From contig DATENM010000064.1 of NCBI GenBank assembly GCA_035275065.1, positions 182,755 through 246,754 on the forward strand: a DNA stretch of 64,000 nucleotides. The letters are read 5' to 3'. The position numbers and the translations under genes were made by a program. This document shows, one piece after another, positions 14,791 to 23,926 of the stretch. Positions within the stretch are counted from its first letter, which is position 1. Each line of letters opens with the position of its first letter. This stretch comes from Blastocatellia bacterium (GTDB lineage: Bacteria > Acidobacteriota > Blastocatellia > UBA7656). Under the pieces are notes generated by a model that saw only the letters and a list, made by a program, of their open reading frames with translations, made no database searches and was not told the DNA's origin.

Positions 14791-17202
14791 ATGGCAGATG
14801 AAAGATCCGAGATTGAAAAAATTCCCTCGGGCGAAGTCCTGCAGCCGGTTTATCCGAGACCAGTGAGTTACGGGTACGGCCAGGAGCCAGACGCGGGCGG
14901 AATCAATCTGCGCGAAATCTGGCGGACAATACGCAAGCGCCTATGGCTGATCATCGCCGCGGCCGTCATTATTACGACAATCGTCAGCGTCGAGGTGTAC
15001 AGGACGAAGTCCACCTACCAGGCGGCGGCGATCATCGAGATCGGCAAGAACAACACCACCGTCGTCAAGACGGCTGACGTCATTGTACAGACGGACGACA
15101 CGGATAGCCTGCGCACGAAGATGTATTTGCTCAAAAGCCGCCCTCTGCTCAAGGATGTGGTCTTGCGGTTGGGTCTGGACAAGAACCCCAAGTTTCTCGA
15201 CGCGAACAGTCGCAAGTCGCTGCTGGAAGCCGTGCAAACGATCTGGGGCAAATTCCAGGCGGATCAAGCATCACAACCCGCTGCGCAACAATCGGCTTCG
15301 CAGAAAGAAGCCTTGCCCGTGCGCTCGACCAACGACTTCAGCGACTCCGTCGATGACAGCGGCCGGTTGAAGCCTTACATTGACGTGCTGGCCGAGCACC
15401 TGAATGTCGAAGAGGTCCCGAACACCCGGCTGATCGCCGTCTCCTTCATTCACACGGAGCCTGCGATAGCCGCCAGTGTCGCCAATGGTGTCGCACGTGA
15501 GTTCGTTGAGCGCGATTTCCTGAATCAGACCGACAGGTTCACGAAAACTTCCGACTGGTTGAAAAATACGACGCGCGACCTGCTTACGAAAGTAAGGGAG
15601 GCCGAGCAGAAACTCGCGGATTACACACGCGAGCACGGGATTTTTTCAACCGAAGGCAAGGAGACGCTGACGACGAACCGGCTCGCGGAGCTGCACACTC
15701 AAGTCATGCGCGCCGAGACTGATCGGCTGCTAAAGCAATCGCTTTATGAAGAAGTCAGGCAAGGGCGCGTGACCCAGTTGCCCGAGGCGTTTTCGGACCC
15801 GAGGATCGCCGCGCTTCAAGCAAAGCTCTCCGAGCTTGCGGTCCGTGTCGCGCAGCTCGATGTTGACTTCGGGCCTAAGCACCCGGAAGTGGTTCAGGTC
15901 AAACAACAGATGGCAGTCATTCAGGACCAGATTAACGCCGGTCGGAAAACGCTTGAGGAGAAATTGAAGGCTGATTACGAACGCGCCGTCCGTGATGAGA
16001 AGGCGCTGAGCTCGGCGCTCAATCAGGCGAAGGAGGAAGCCATCCAGCTCAATCAGGATACGATCCAGTACAATATCCTGAAATCGAATGTCGAGACGGC
16101 CAAAACCTTATACACGGAGTTTCTGCAGAAGACCAACCAGACCGACATTCAACTCGCCGAGCAGCACAACAACATGCGCGTGGTCGAGCCCGCGGAAATG
16201 CCCATGTCGCCGGTGGGGCCGAACCGCTTGCGGACGATAATGATCGGATTATTCTTCAGCCTGCTGGCAGGCATCGGCCTGGCCTTCCTGCTTGAGCGGC
16301 TCGATAACACCATCAAGACGGTCGAGGACGTGAGCTGGTATATGCGCTTGCCCGCACTCAGCGTCATCCCCGCGATATCGGTTAACGGGCCGCGCCGCCT
16401 ACTGCCGAAAGGCAGAAAAAGGGGGGCGATTGCCGCCGCAAGCATCTCTGCCGCCACGGATGGCGAAGACAAAATGAGAGCCATTCAACTGGTGGCTCTC
16501 GAAAGCCGCTCGGCGGCGGCTGAGGCGTATCGTATGCTCCGCACGTCTATGCTGCTGTCGGCTGCGGGCCATCCGCCTCGCACGATCCTCGTAACCAGCG
16601 GCGGGCCAAGCGAGGGCAAAACCACCACGGTGATCAACACCGCCGTCTCGTTGTCGCAGCTCGGCGCCTCGGTGCTGATTATAGATTGCGACCTGCGCAA
16701 ACCGTCCGCCCACACGATATTCGGTCTGGATCATGTTACGGGGCTGTCTACTTATCTGTCGCAGGATGTCGAGCTTGACGGTTTGATTCACCCTCTTCAA
16801 ATACCGAATCTGTCCTTGCTGCCGTGCGGGCCGGTTCCCCCGAACCCGGCTGAATTGCTCAGCTCCGACAAGATGAAGGCATTGCTGCAAGCGATGGCGG
16901 CGCGCTACGATCACATCCTGCTCGATTCGCCACCGCTCATCAGCGTCACAGACCCTGTGATCCTTTCGACCATAGTCGACGGCGTCATCCTCGTCGTGCA
17001 CGGCGGCAAGAGCACGCGTGAGATGGCGCGCCGAGCAAGGCAAGACCTTGAAAGCGTCGGGGCAAAAATCTTCGGCGTCGTCTTGAACAACGTCGACATG
17101 CGGCGCGAAGGCTATGACGGCTATTATTATCAGCGCTATTACTCAAGCTACCCCGAAGACAACCATAAGCCGGACGTAAGCGACAACGGCAAGGCAAGCT
17201 GA
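14791..17202 (+). CDS. Polysaccharide co-polymerase with tyrosine autokinase domain (Wzc-like)
   Basis: 803 aa in one chain. An N-terminal Wzz domain (40-500) is bounded by membrane helices at about 50-68 and 481-501, with long coiled coils between (265-325, 340-460). A BY-kinase domain follows: Walker A GGPSEGKT 604-611, Walker A' IDCDLRKP 631-638, Walker B ILLDSPP 709-715. The C terminus has the tyrosine cluster expected for autophosphorylation (Tyr 775, 778-780, 783, 784, 787). It controls chain length and export with the Wza-like protein upstream; phosphorylation cycling regulates assembly. A proline-rich motif is present before the second helix (MPMSPVGPN). ATG 14791 lies 56 nt after the export gene. 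Confidence 0.93.
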   Translation: MADERSEIEKIPSGEVLQPVYPRPVSYGYGQEPDAGGINLREIWRTIRKRLWLIIAAAVIITTIVSVEVYRTKSTYQAAAIIEIGKNNTTVVKTADVIVQTDDTDSLRTKMYLLKSRPLLKDVVLRLGLDKNPKFLDANSRKSLLEAVQTIWGKFQADQASQPAAQQSASQKEALPVRSTNDFSDSVDDSGRLKPYIDVLAEHLNVEEVPNTRLIAVSFIHTEPAIAASVANGVAREFVERDFLNQTDRFTKTSDWLKNTTRDLLTKVREAEQKLADYTREHGIFSTEGKETLTTNRLAELHTQVMRAETDRLLKQSLYEEVRQGRVTQLPEAFSDPRIAALQAKLSELAVRVAQLDVDFGPKHPEVVQVKQQMAVIQDQINAGRKTLEEKLKADYERAVRDEKALSSALNQAKEEAIQLNQDTIQYNILKSNVETAKTLYTEFLQKTNQTDIQLAEQHNNMRVVEPAEMPMSPVGPNRLRTIMIGLFFSLLAGIGLAFLLERLDNTIKTVEDVSWYMRLPALSVIPAISVNGPRRLLPKGRKRGAIAAASISAATDGEDKMRAIQLVALESRSAAAEAYRMLRTSMLLSAAGHPPRTILVTSGGPSEGKTTTVINTAVSLSQLGASVLIIDCDLRKPSAHTIFGLDHVTGLSTYLSQDVELDGLIHPLQIPNLSLLPCGPVPPNPAELLSSDKMKALLQAMAARYDHILLDSPPLISVTDPVILSTIVDGVILVVHGGKSTREMARRARQDLESVGAKIFGVVLNNVDMRREGYDGYYYQRYYSSYPEDNHKPDVSDNGKAS

Positions 17203-17351
17203 GGCGGCTTACAGTCGAACCCCAGACAGGCCAACTTGCCAAGCGCCTGCCTGAACAATCTCCACAGGAATCGCGATCAGGCGAAGGAGACGGCGCTCTG
17301 GAATCAATCGCCGGCCCGAACGACAAGGCGCGCTCAGAGGCGAAAGACTCG

Positions 17352-18200
17352 GTGGACGCAACTCATCAGACAACTGCGCCGCCTGAACTTCAGGTGGTGA
17401 CCATAGGCGCTTCGCGGTGGAGCCAATTTGGCCTGAAAGATATGTGGGCTTACCGCGAGTTGTTTTTCTTTCTCACGTGGCGCGACGTGAAGGTGCGCTA
17501 CAAACAGACGCTGCTCGGAGTGGCGTGGGCCGTCCTGCAACCCGTCTTTACAATGATCGTCTTCACGCTCTTTTTCGGCAGATTCGCAGGAATCCCGTCG
17601 GACGGCATCCCGTATCCGCTCTTTGCGTTGGCGGGGCTGTTGCCCTGGACTTTTTTCTCGAACGCCGTTTCCGCAAGCAGCAACAGCCTGGTCGGGAATG
17701 CGAATCTGATCACGAAAGTCTATTTCCCACGCATCATTATTCCGGGGGCCGCGACGGCGGCGGCGCTCGTTGATTTCGCAGTCGCTTTCGTCATTTTAAT
17801 CGTGTTGATGATTTATTATGGCATTGCCATCAGTTGGAACCTCGCTCTGCTGCCCGCGCTGGTTTTGCTCACCACGCTGCTCGCGCTCGGCGTCGGGATG
17901 TGGACTTCGGCGTTGAATGTTCAATACAGGGACATTCGCTATGCCCTGCCCTTCATGATGCAAATATGGATGTTCGTCTCGCCCATTATTTATCCGACAA
18001 GCATAATTCCTGAGAAGTATCGCTGGGCGCTGGCACTCAATCCATTGAGCGGCATAATCACGGGCTACCGCGCCTCGCTGTTCGGCCAGCAATTTGACTG
18101 GTCTGCGCTTGCGGTCGCGTCTGTGGCGACGCTCGCCTTCCTGCTGTATTCGGCATACTCGTTCAGGCGAATGGAAAATAAGTTCGCTGATATAATCTGA
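17352..18200 (+). CDS. ABC-2 type polysaccharide export permease (Wzm-like), first copy
   Basis: 282 aa, starting at GTG 17352; no ATG, GTG or TTG occurs further upstream before the previous gene's end. The N-terminal motif WAYRELFFFLTWRDVKVRYK and QTLLGVAWAVLQPVFTM identify the O-antigen/teichoic-acid ABC-2 permease family. Six membrane helices are visible, ending with a basic cytoplasmic tail (SFRRMENKFADII). With the Wzt ATPase at 18282 it would move finished or lipid-linked glycan across the inner membrane. The paralogue at 54800 is closely similar in the N-terminal third and the LPFMMQIWMFVSPIIYP segment, suggesting duplication. Confidence 0.92.
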   Translation: MDATHQTTAPPELQVVTIGASRWSQFGLKDMWAYRELFFFLTWRDVKVRYKQTLLGVAWAVLQPVFTMIVFTLFFGRFAGIPSDGIPYPLFALAGLLPWTFFSNAVSASSNSLVGNANLITKVYFPRIIIPGAATAAALVDFAVAFVILIVLMIYYGIAISWNLALLPALVLLTTLLALGVGMWTSALNVQYRDIRYALPFMMQIWMFVSPIIYPTSIIPEKYRWALALNPLSGIITGYRASLFGQQFDWSALAVASVATLAFLLYSAYSFRRMENKFADII

Positions 18201-18281
18201 AAAATCTTAGCCAAGCCGTCGAGTAAGACCGCGCCAACAGAGGTCGACGTTGAAGCCGCCCATTATGTCTGACTGTTCTTT

Positions 18282-19649
18282 ATGAGCCAACCCGCTATTC
18301 AAGTCGAGAGCATTTCTAAGCAGTACAGATTAGGCGCGGCAGAGCAAAGCTACCGCACTTTTCGTGAGGCCCTCATGGAAGCGGCTGCGACGCCCTTTCG
18401 CCGCTTGCGGCAGTTGGCCAGTCGGTCGTCGGAAGCCGACACCATCTGGGCGCTGAAGGACGTCTCCTTCGTCGTCGAGCCGGGTGAAGTCGTCGGCATT
18501 ATTGGTCACAACGGCGCAGGCAAAAGCACGCTGTTGAAAATACTGTCGCGTATCACCCAGCCGACTTCCGGCACGGCGCAGATTCGGGGCCGCGTCGCCA
18601 GCCTGCTCGAAGTCGGCACGGGCTTTCACGCGGAACTGACGGGGCGCGAGAACATCTATTTGAATGGGGCGATACTCGGCATGGCCCGCCGCGAGATTCA
18701 ACAGAACTTTGATGCTATCGTGGCGTTCGCTGAAGTCGAGCGATTTATTGACACGCCTGTGAAGCGCTATTCGAGTGGCATGTATCTCAGGCTCGCGTTC
18801 GCTGTCGCCGCGCACTTGCAGCCCGAAATCCTTCTGGTTGACGAAGTGTTGGCCGTAGGCGATGCCGCCTTTCAAAAGAAATGTCTCGGCAAGATGGGCG
18901 ATGTCGCCCGCGAAGGGCGCACCGTGCTTTTCATCAGCCACAATCTTTCGGCGGTGCGCGCGCTCTGCCCGCACACCATTTTGCTGGACCGCGGTCGCAT
19001 TAAAGCCGCCGCTGACACCGACCGCGTCCTGGAGCTTTATAGCCGCCTGGGCATCGAATCCACTTCCAGCGCTTGGGTCAGACCCGCGCCTGCCGAGGGT
19101 GAAAAACAGCCTTCGTTAAGAGTCACGAAAGTTCAATTGCTTGGCGATAATTGCGCGGTCGCACAGGTCGATCAGCCGCTGCGCATCGCAATCGAGTTCA
19201 TTGTCGAAGCGAACCCATCGTACGTCATTCCCGGCATTCATTTCTTGAGCAGTGAGGGCCTGATTCTGTTCTCTTCGGCAAACTGGGGTGCGGGCCGTCT
19301 GTCGCCTGGTCGCTATACGACCCACTGCGAAGTGCCGCCGTTTTTACTGAACGAAGGCCGAATTACTGTGTCGGTTTATCTCTACAATTCTGCGCGCCCG
19401 GCGGCAACCGAGGTGCCGGTTGACTGGATAAGCCACACCGTCAGCTTCGACGTCGACACGTCGGCATGGATTGATAAGAGCCGTAGCCGCTGGCTTCGAC
19501 CCTGGCCCGGACTGGTTCGCCCCGACATCCGGTGGGGCGAGTGCCTGTCATCATCGTGGATGAGCATGCCGCCGGAAAAAGCCGGCGCGCAAAACGAGGC
19601 CCGCGCCGCTACGCAAGACGCAATTAACCAAACAGAGGTCAGCTCTTAA
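18282..19649 (+). CDS. ABC transporter ATPase with C-terminal cargo-binding domain (Wzt-like)
   Basis: 455 aa. The ATPase occupies residues 1-245: Walker A GHNGAGKS 75-82, signature YSSGM 163-167, Walker B ILLVDE 183-188, H-loop His 220. Residues about 265-410 form a beta-sandwich like the Wzt C-terminal domain (LRVTKVQLLGDN, PLRIAIEFIVEAN, GIHFLSSEGLILFSSANW, YLYNSARPAATEVPVDW). In Wzt proteins this domain recognises the modified non-reducing end of the glycan before export, so a chain-end cap such as methylation is likely here. Methyltransferase genes follow at once, which fits. A 40-residue polar tail ends the protein. Confidence 0.92.
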   Translation: MSQPAIQVESISKQYRLGAAEQSYRTFREALMEAAATPFRRLRQLASRSSEADTIWALKDVSFVVEPGEVVGIIGHNGAGKSTLLKILSRITQPTSGTAQIRGRVASLLEVGTGFHAELTGRENIYLNGAILGMARREIQQNFDAIVAFAEVERFIDTPVKRYSSGMYLRLAFAVAAHLQPEILLVDEVLAVGDAAFQKKCLGKMGDVAREGRTVLFISHNLSAVRALCPHTILLDRGRIKAAADTDRVLELYSRLGIESTSSAWVRPAPAEGEKQPSLRVTKVQLLGDNCAVAQVDQPLRIAIEFIVEANPSYVIPGIHFLSSEGLILFSSANWGAGRLSPGRYTTHCEVPPFLLNEGRITVSVYLYNSARPAATEVPVDWISHTVSFDVDTSAWIDKSRSRWLRPWPGLVRPDIRWGECLSSSWMSMPPEKAGAQNEARAATQDAINQTEVSS

Positions 19650-19695
19650 CCGTTATTCGCAGCCGCCCGCGAGGGGCGTCACTTCCTGGGGAGCG

Positions 19696-20652
19696 ATGCC
19701 GATACACCACCAAAAATTGATGCGGCAACTAGGCCCTGATCAGCGCGTGCTTGAGATTGGTCCCGGCGCTTTTCCGCATCCGCGCGCAGACGTGCTATGC
19801 GACCGCTACTCGCGGGGCGACGCAGAAGCCTTCAGCCAGGACGGCAATCTCGACCGCCCCATTTACACACAACCTTTGATACTCTATTCGGGCGTGCGGA
19901 CGCCATTCACTGACTGCGCGTTCGATTACGTCATCTGCTCGCACGTCCTCGAACACGTACCGGCAGACGATATCGAAAGGTTCCTGGCGGAGATGACTCG
20001 CATCGGCAAGAGCGGATATATTGAATTCCCATCTTATGTCTTTGAATTGATAAACAACGTCGGTGTTCATCAATGGCTGATTAACGTCGTTGGCGGTGAG
20101 ATTCGCCTGCTCGAGAAAGCACGCGTCCAGGATTCTGTTCGGCAGATCGCCGAGGCAATCGGCCCCATCTTCGAGCAACTCATGACTGAGTCGTCCGGTT
20201 ATCAAGCCTTGTATCAAAGCTACCTGCCCATCTGGATCATCGGCTTAGAATGGGACGAGACGATCAACTTCAGAATCGTTGATTCGCTCGACAATCTGAT
20301 TGATGCGGTCGAGCGCGCCAAGTTAATAGCAAACCTCTCGGCAATCGAGCACCGCGAGAAAAGCCGGAAAAGGCGAATGCTGCGCGCGGTAAAGAATAGA
20401 GTCGGGCGAATAATCAGGTGGAAACGACCGGGCAATCAAGGAGAAAAAAAAGCCGAGTTGCCCGCCTGGATTTCAAGCGTCGTCGCTTGCCCGTCCTGTC
20501 ATCTGACGACGCTTCGCTTCGGCCCTGAAGAAACACGCTGCGAAAGCTGCGGGGCGCGCTACGACACAAGGGCGGGAGAGTATTTCTTATATCCCCCCAT
20601 GACGGACGAGAATTATTACCAACCGCTTGTCGTCGCGGATAAGGAACGCTGA
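19696..20652 (+). CDS. SAM-dependent methyltransferase with C-terminal zinc ribbon
   Basis: 318 aa. A Rossmann-type methyltransferase starts with RVLEIGPGAFPHPRADVLCD (SAM-binding loop, residues about 15-35) and YVICSHVLEHVPADDIE. A basic helical stretch near residues 215-245 (REKSRKRRMLRAVKNRVGR) links to a C-terminal Zn ribbon of about 45 residues (VVACPSCHLTTLRFG, TRCESCGARYD; two CxxC pairs) that resembles Trm112/YcaR-type ribbons. Likely a glycan or glycolipid methyltransferase acting on the exported chain. It ends 3 nt before the next methyltransferase, whose own ribbon is at its N terminus. Confidence 0.82.
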   Translation: MPIHHQKLMRQLGPDQRVLEIGPGAFPHPRADVLCDRYSRGDAEAFSQDGNLDRPIYTQPLILYSGVRTPFTDCAFDYVICSHVLEHVPADDIERFLAEMTRIGKSGYIEFPSYVFELINNVGVHQWLINVVGGEIRLLEKARVQDSVRQIAEAIGPIFEQLMTESSGYQALYQSYLPIWIIGLEWDETINFRIVDSLDNLIDAVERAKLIANLSAIEHREKSRKRRMLRAVKNRVGRIIRWKRPGNQGEKKAELPAWISSVVACPSCHLTTLRFGPEETRCESCGARYDTRAGEYFLYPPMTDENYYQPLVVADKER

Positions 20653-20655
20653 AAA

Positions 20656-21678
20656 ATGCTCGATGCCGTCAAGAATCCCTCCCCCAGCGCCCGCGCGGCC
20701 ATAGCAAATGAACAAGGTCGCTCGCGCTCATGTCCTATTTGTGGCACGACCGGCGGACGGGTTGTCTCACGCGGTTCAAATAGTCGCGATGGGCATTCGC
20801 TTTCGGGCGAGTACGTTAGGTGCGATGGGTGCTCGCATCTTTTCCTTTGCCCGATACGAGACGCAGAGGAGCTCGCCGGTTTATACGAGCAACTTTGGCA
20901 AGACGAATCGGTAATCCAAGCCAATGTCAAATCAAGAACTGCAAATGGGATGCGCGCGTTGTTCACGAGAGCCGAGTATAAGCTTTTCAAGCAGAGCTTT
21001 GAGCGATACGCGGCGCTGCACCAATTCTTGCCAACGATTCGCAAAGACTCTCCGCGATTACTCGACATGGGTTGCGGCGAAGGGACAGGGCTAACCGGAT
21101 TTGTGAATAGCGGCTGGAGCATCTCTGGCGTTGACATCAGCCCGACGGCGGTAGCGACTGCCCGGCGTAGGATCCCGTCGGGCGAGTTTGTGTCGGGCGA
21201 GCTTACCGAAGCGGCGCGGCGGCTCGGCCCATTCGACCTCGTGCGGCTCGATAACGTCTTAGAGCATGTCATTAATCCTTCGTCCGTCCTGGGCGCAGCC
21301 TTCGAGCACTTGCATCCCGGCGGCTTCATCGCCATCTACGTTCCGCATGGCGAGAGCCTTTCGCTGCGCCTGTTTCGCAGCCGAAGCGTGAGCCACTGGG
21401 TCCCGTACCACCTGCACCTTTTCACAAGGCAGTCACTCGGAAGGGCGTTAGAGTCGGTCGGGTTCAAGATCACGGAAATGCATTTGATTGATCCTCCAAC
21501 ATGGTGGCCGCTCACGATGAGTCAAACATTACACCCGGGTCGCAACCTGGCAAGCTATGGCCGCGCGGCAATTGAGTCAATTCACCTGCGGGTTGCCGCC
21601 ATGCCGTTTCGTTTCTTATCACGGTTGGCAAGCGGCGAAGAGTTGATTGCATTCGCGCGGCGGCCCGCCCAGCCATGA
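20656..21678 (+). CDS. SAM-dependent methyltransferase with N-terminal zinc ribbon
   Basis: 340 aa. Residues about 24-60 hold two CxxC pairs (SCPICGTTGG and VRCDGCSHLFLCP). The methyltransferase fold follows with LLDMGCGEGTGLTGFVNSG near residue 135, SGVDISPTAVATA, LVRLDNVLEHVINPSSVL and HPGGFIAIYVPHGESLSL. This Zn-ribbon plus class I architecture is common among sugar and polyketide C/O-methyltransferases in glycan clusters. It begins 3 nt after the preceding methyltransferase stop, so both are probably translated together. The substrate is not visible from sequence. Confidence 0.85.
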   Translation: MLDAVKNPSPSARAAIANEQGRSRSCPICGTTGGRVVSRGSNSRDGHSLSGEYVRCDGCSHLFLCPIRDAEELAGLYEQLWQDESVIQANVKSRTANGMRALFTRAEYKLFKQSFERYAALHQFLPTIRKDSPRLLDMGCGEGTGLTGFVNSGWSISGVDISPTAVATARRRIPSGEFVSGELTEAARRLGPFDLVRLDNVLEHVINPSSVLGAAFEHLHPGGFIAIYVPHGESLSLRLFRSRSVSHWVPYHLHLFTRQSLGRALESVGFKITEMHLIDPPTWWPLTMSQTLHPGRNLASYGRAAIESIHLRVAAMPFRFLSRLASGEELIAFARRPAQP

Positions 21679-21733
21679 CCGGCGCTAGAGAAACGTTGCC
21701 GTTCCGGAAGTATTATCGTCAGCGTCATTCGAG

Positions 21734-22915
21734 ATGAACATTTTTTACGCCGTAGACCCGTCCCCGAATCACTGGGGGCTGCGCGATTCTCAAGTGTGGC
21801 ACCGCAACTTCTACGACACGTTTCGTGAGATGGGCCATACAATCATCGGCTTCGTCTTCGACTTCTCAGAGTATAACCGGAACCTCGACCTCGAAGACCC
21901 CAATCAAAAAGCGTATATCGAGGAGCACCGGCCCGAGCTTGAGCAGAAATTGATACAACAGGTGAGAGCGGCGCACGCGCACCGCCCCATAGACTTATTC
22001 TTTTCATACTTCTACAGCGCGCACTGTAGCTCGCCTGTTATCGACGAGATTAAAGCGCTCGGCATTCCGACCGTGAATTTTTATTGCAACGCCTCTTATC
22101 AATTTCATCTTGTCCGCGACCTTGCGCCCGCTTATGATTGGTGTCTGGTGGCTGAAAAATTTCGGCTCGACGATTACCACGCCGTCGGCGCGAATCCTTA
22201 TTACTTTCAAGAGGCGGCGAATCCTGGTTTTTATCGTCCTTTCTCAGAGCCTTACCGCTACGACGTTGCTTTCGTCGGCCAGATGTACGGCGACCGCCCG
22301 CAGTTTATTCATTACCTGCACAACAACGATGTGCAGGTGCGGGTGTGGGGCCCGAACTGGCGCGAATCTTACCCCTCTAGCTTTGAGTTGTGGCGCGCCC
22401 GGCTCAAGCGATTGCTGAAGGGACAACTGCCGCACCGGCTCGGAAGGTGCAAGCGTAAAAACACCAACGGCCATTCAACCTCAAGCCCTGCGCAACGCGA
22501 TGGCGCGACCGCCCGCCCGCGACTGCCTCGTAGGATTCTCGGCCCGCCGCTTTCCGACCAGGAGATGGTGCGCCGATACAGCGAGAGCAAAATCAGTCTG
22601 GGCTTCGCAAAATGCGGACTCACTTATCAAGATGAAGCGCCTATCCGACAGGTGCGACTGCGCGACTTCGAGGCGACGATGAGCGGCGCGTTTTACTTGA
22701 TGGAGTACGTCGAGGAGATCGAAGCGTTCTTCGAGGTCGGCAAGGAAGTGGTTTGCTTTGAGGGCGGCGAAAGCCTCGTCGACAAGGCTCGCTATTACCT
22801 CAAGCGCGACCGGGAGCGCGAGCAAATTAAAGCAGCGGGTCGCCGCCGTGCGCTCAACGACCATACCTGGCGGCGGCGCTTCGAGGATTTCTTCCGGCAT
22901 TCCGGGATCGGCTGA
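21734..22915 (+). CDS. CgeB-like glycosyltransferase (GT-B)
   Basis: 393 aa. The N-terminal half (MNIFYAVDPSPNHWGLRD, LFFSYFYSAHCSSPVIDEIK, IPTVNFYCNASYQFHL) and the C-terminal nucleotide-sugar domain (SKISLGFAKCGLTYQDEAPI, VRLRDFEATMSGAFYLMEY) match the spore-maturation CgeB/Glyco_trans_1_2 group. It probably transfers a sugar from an NDP donor to the growing lipid-linked glycan in the cytoplasm. Between the domains is a basic, Ser/Arg-rich low-complexity insert near residues 236-270 (KRKNTNGHSTSSPAQRDG) that is unlike the rest and is probably a surface loop. Gap to the previous gene is 55 nt. Confidence 0.78.
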   Translation: MNIFYAVDPSPNHWGLRDSQVWHRNFYDTFREMGHTIIGFVFDFSEYNRNLDLEDPNQKAYIEEHRPELEQKLIQQVRAAHAHRPIDLFFSYFYSAHCSSPVIDEIKALGIPTVNFYCNASYQFHLVRDLAPAYDWCLVAEKFRLDDYHAVGANPYYFQEAANPGFYRPFSEPYRYDVAFVGQMYGDRPQFIHYLHNNDVQVRVWGPNWRESYPSSFELWRARLKRLLKGQLPHRLGRCKRKNTNGHSTSSPAQRDGATARPRLPRRILGPPLSDQEMVRRYSESKISLGFAKCGLTYQDEAPIRQVRLRDFEATMSGAFYLMEYVEEIEAFFEVGKEVVCFEGGESLVDKARYYLKRDREREQIKAAGRRRALNDHTWRRRFEDFFRHSGIG

Positions 22916-22953
22916 GATGGGCGGTCGGCTCATTGATCGGGTGAGCGTGGTTG

Positions 22954-23922
22954 ATGCTTAAAGTTAGCGTAATCATTCCCGCATACAACAGCGAGCGTTA
23001 CCTGGAAGAAGCGGTCGAAAGCGCCGTGGCGAGCACCTGGCCGGAGAAGGAAGTCATCATTCTCGATGACGGCTCGACGGATCGAACGCGCGAAATCGCC
23101 GCGCGCCTGGAGAATAAACATCCCGGAATCGTTCGCGCCCTCGCGCACCCGGATGGCCGCAATCACGGGGTCGCCGCGGCTCGCAACTGCGCGGCTCAAC
23201 ATTCGACCGGACAGGCGCTCGCTATTTTAGACGCGGACGACAGACTGCTGCCCGACCACCTGTCGCACGCCGCGGATGTCCTTGCTCGCCATCGGGAAGT
23301 GGCGCTGGTTTACGGTCGCGCCAGATATTTGTTCGAAGTCGAGCGAGAAGGTCTCTGGGTCAGCGGCGAGGAAGGCGGGTGGGGGCCTGCGCGCGGCGTT
23401 GTGTCAGAGGCTTTCGAGCGATTGTTATCAGGCAACTTCGTACAGATGTCTACGGTGGTTTGCAGGCGAGAGCCGTTCTTCGCCATCGGCGGCTTCGATG
23501 CGAATATCAAGTTCATGCAACAGGATTACCTTCTCTGGACGAAGCTGGCCTACCGCTATCCGATTTTCTACCTGGATGAAGTAGGCGCGGAGTACCGCAT
23601 CCATCCGGCAAGTTATTCCGCCAACCTAGAGTGGGAGAAAGTGGCAAGCGCGAAGCAGTTTGAATACCTGCACTGCATTTCAAGGTCGATTCCCCGAACG
23701 GATGCGCAGGGCTGGCACAGGGTCCGTGAGGCGTGGCAATCACTCGGGAAACGGATTTTATACAGGTTCTATCGAGCCTTGCGCAGCCGCAACTTTTCGC
23801 AGGCCAGGCGCGAGCTGGCCGTATTGCGGCGTTTGCCTGAAAAAGCACATCTCGTTCGCGCGCCTTTCGAGTGGCGGCGCAATCGCCTCCATGCGCGCCA
23901 GCTTCTTAATTTAAAGGGGTGA
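22954..23922 (+). CDS. Family 2 glycosyltransferase
   Basis: 322 aa from ATG 22954 (a TTG one codon earlier is less likely). GT-A fold: KVSVIIPAYNSERYLEEAV, the nucleotide-binding ILDDGSTD at 36-43, and the metal-binding DADD at 93-96. The acceptor-side region contains GGFDANIKFMQQDYLLWTKL, where an ED/QD-type pair supplies the usual catalytic base position. The last 70 residues are basic and helical, perhaps membrane-associated. It is one of several GT2 enzymes in the locus; sugar specificity cannot be read. Confidence 0.88.
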   Translation: MLKVSVIIPAYNSERYLEEAVESAVASTWPEKEVIILDDGSTDRTREIAARLENKHPGIVRALAHPDGRNHGVAAARNCAAQHSTGQALAILDADDRLLPDHLSHAADVLARHREVALVYGRARYLFEVEREGLWVSGEEGGWGPARGVVSEAFERLLSGNFVQMSTVVCRREPFFAIGGFDANIKFMQQDYLLWTKLAYRYPIFYLDEVGAEYRIHPASYSANLEWEKVASAKQFEYLHCISRSIPRTDAQGWHRVREAWQSLGKRILYRFYRALRSRNFSQARRELAVLRRLPEKAHLVRAPFEWRRNRLHARQLLNLKG

Positions 23923-23926
23923 TATA

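Noticed and set aside
20461..20860. The two adjacent methyltransferases as one frameshifted gene
   Set aside because: Both have complete SAM-binding folds, the second has a credible ATG after the stop of the first, and no conserved domain is split.
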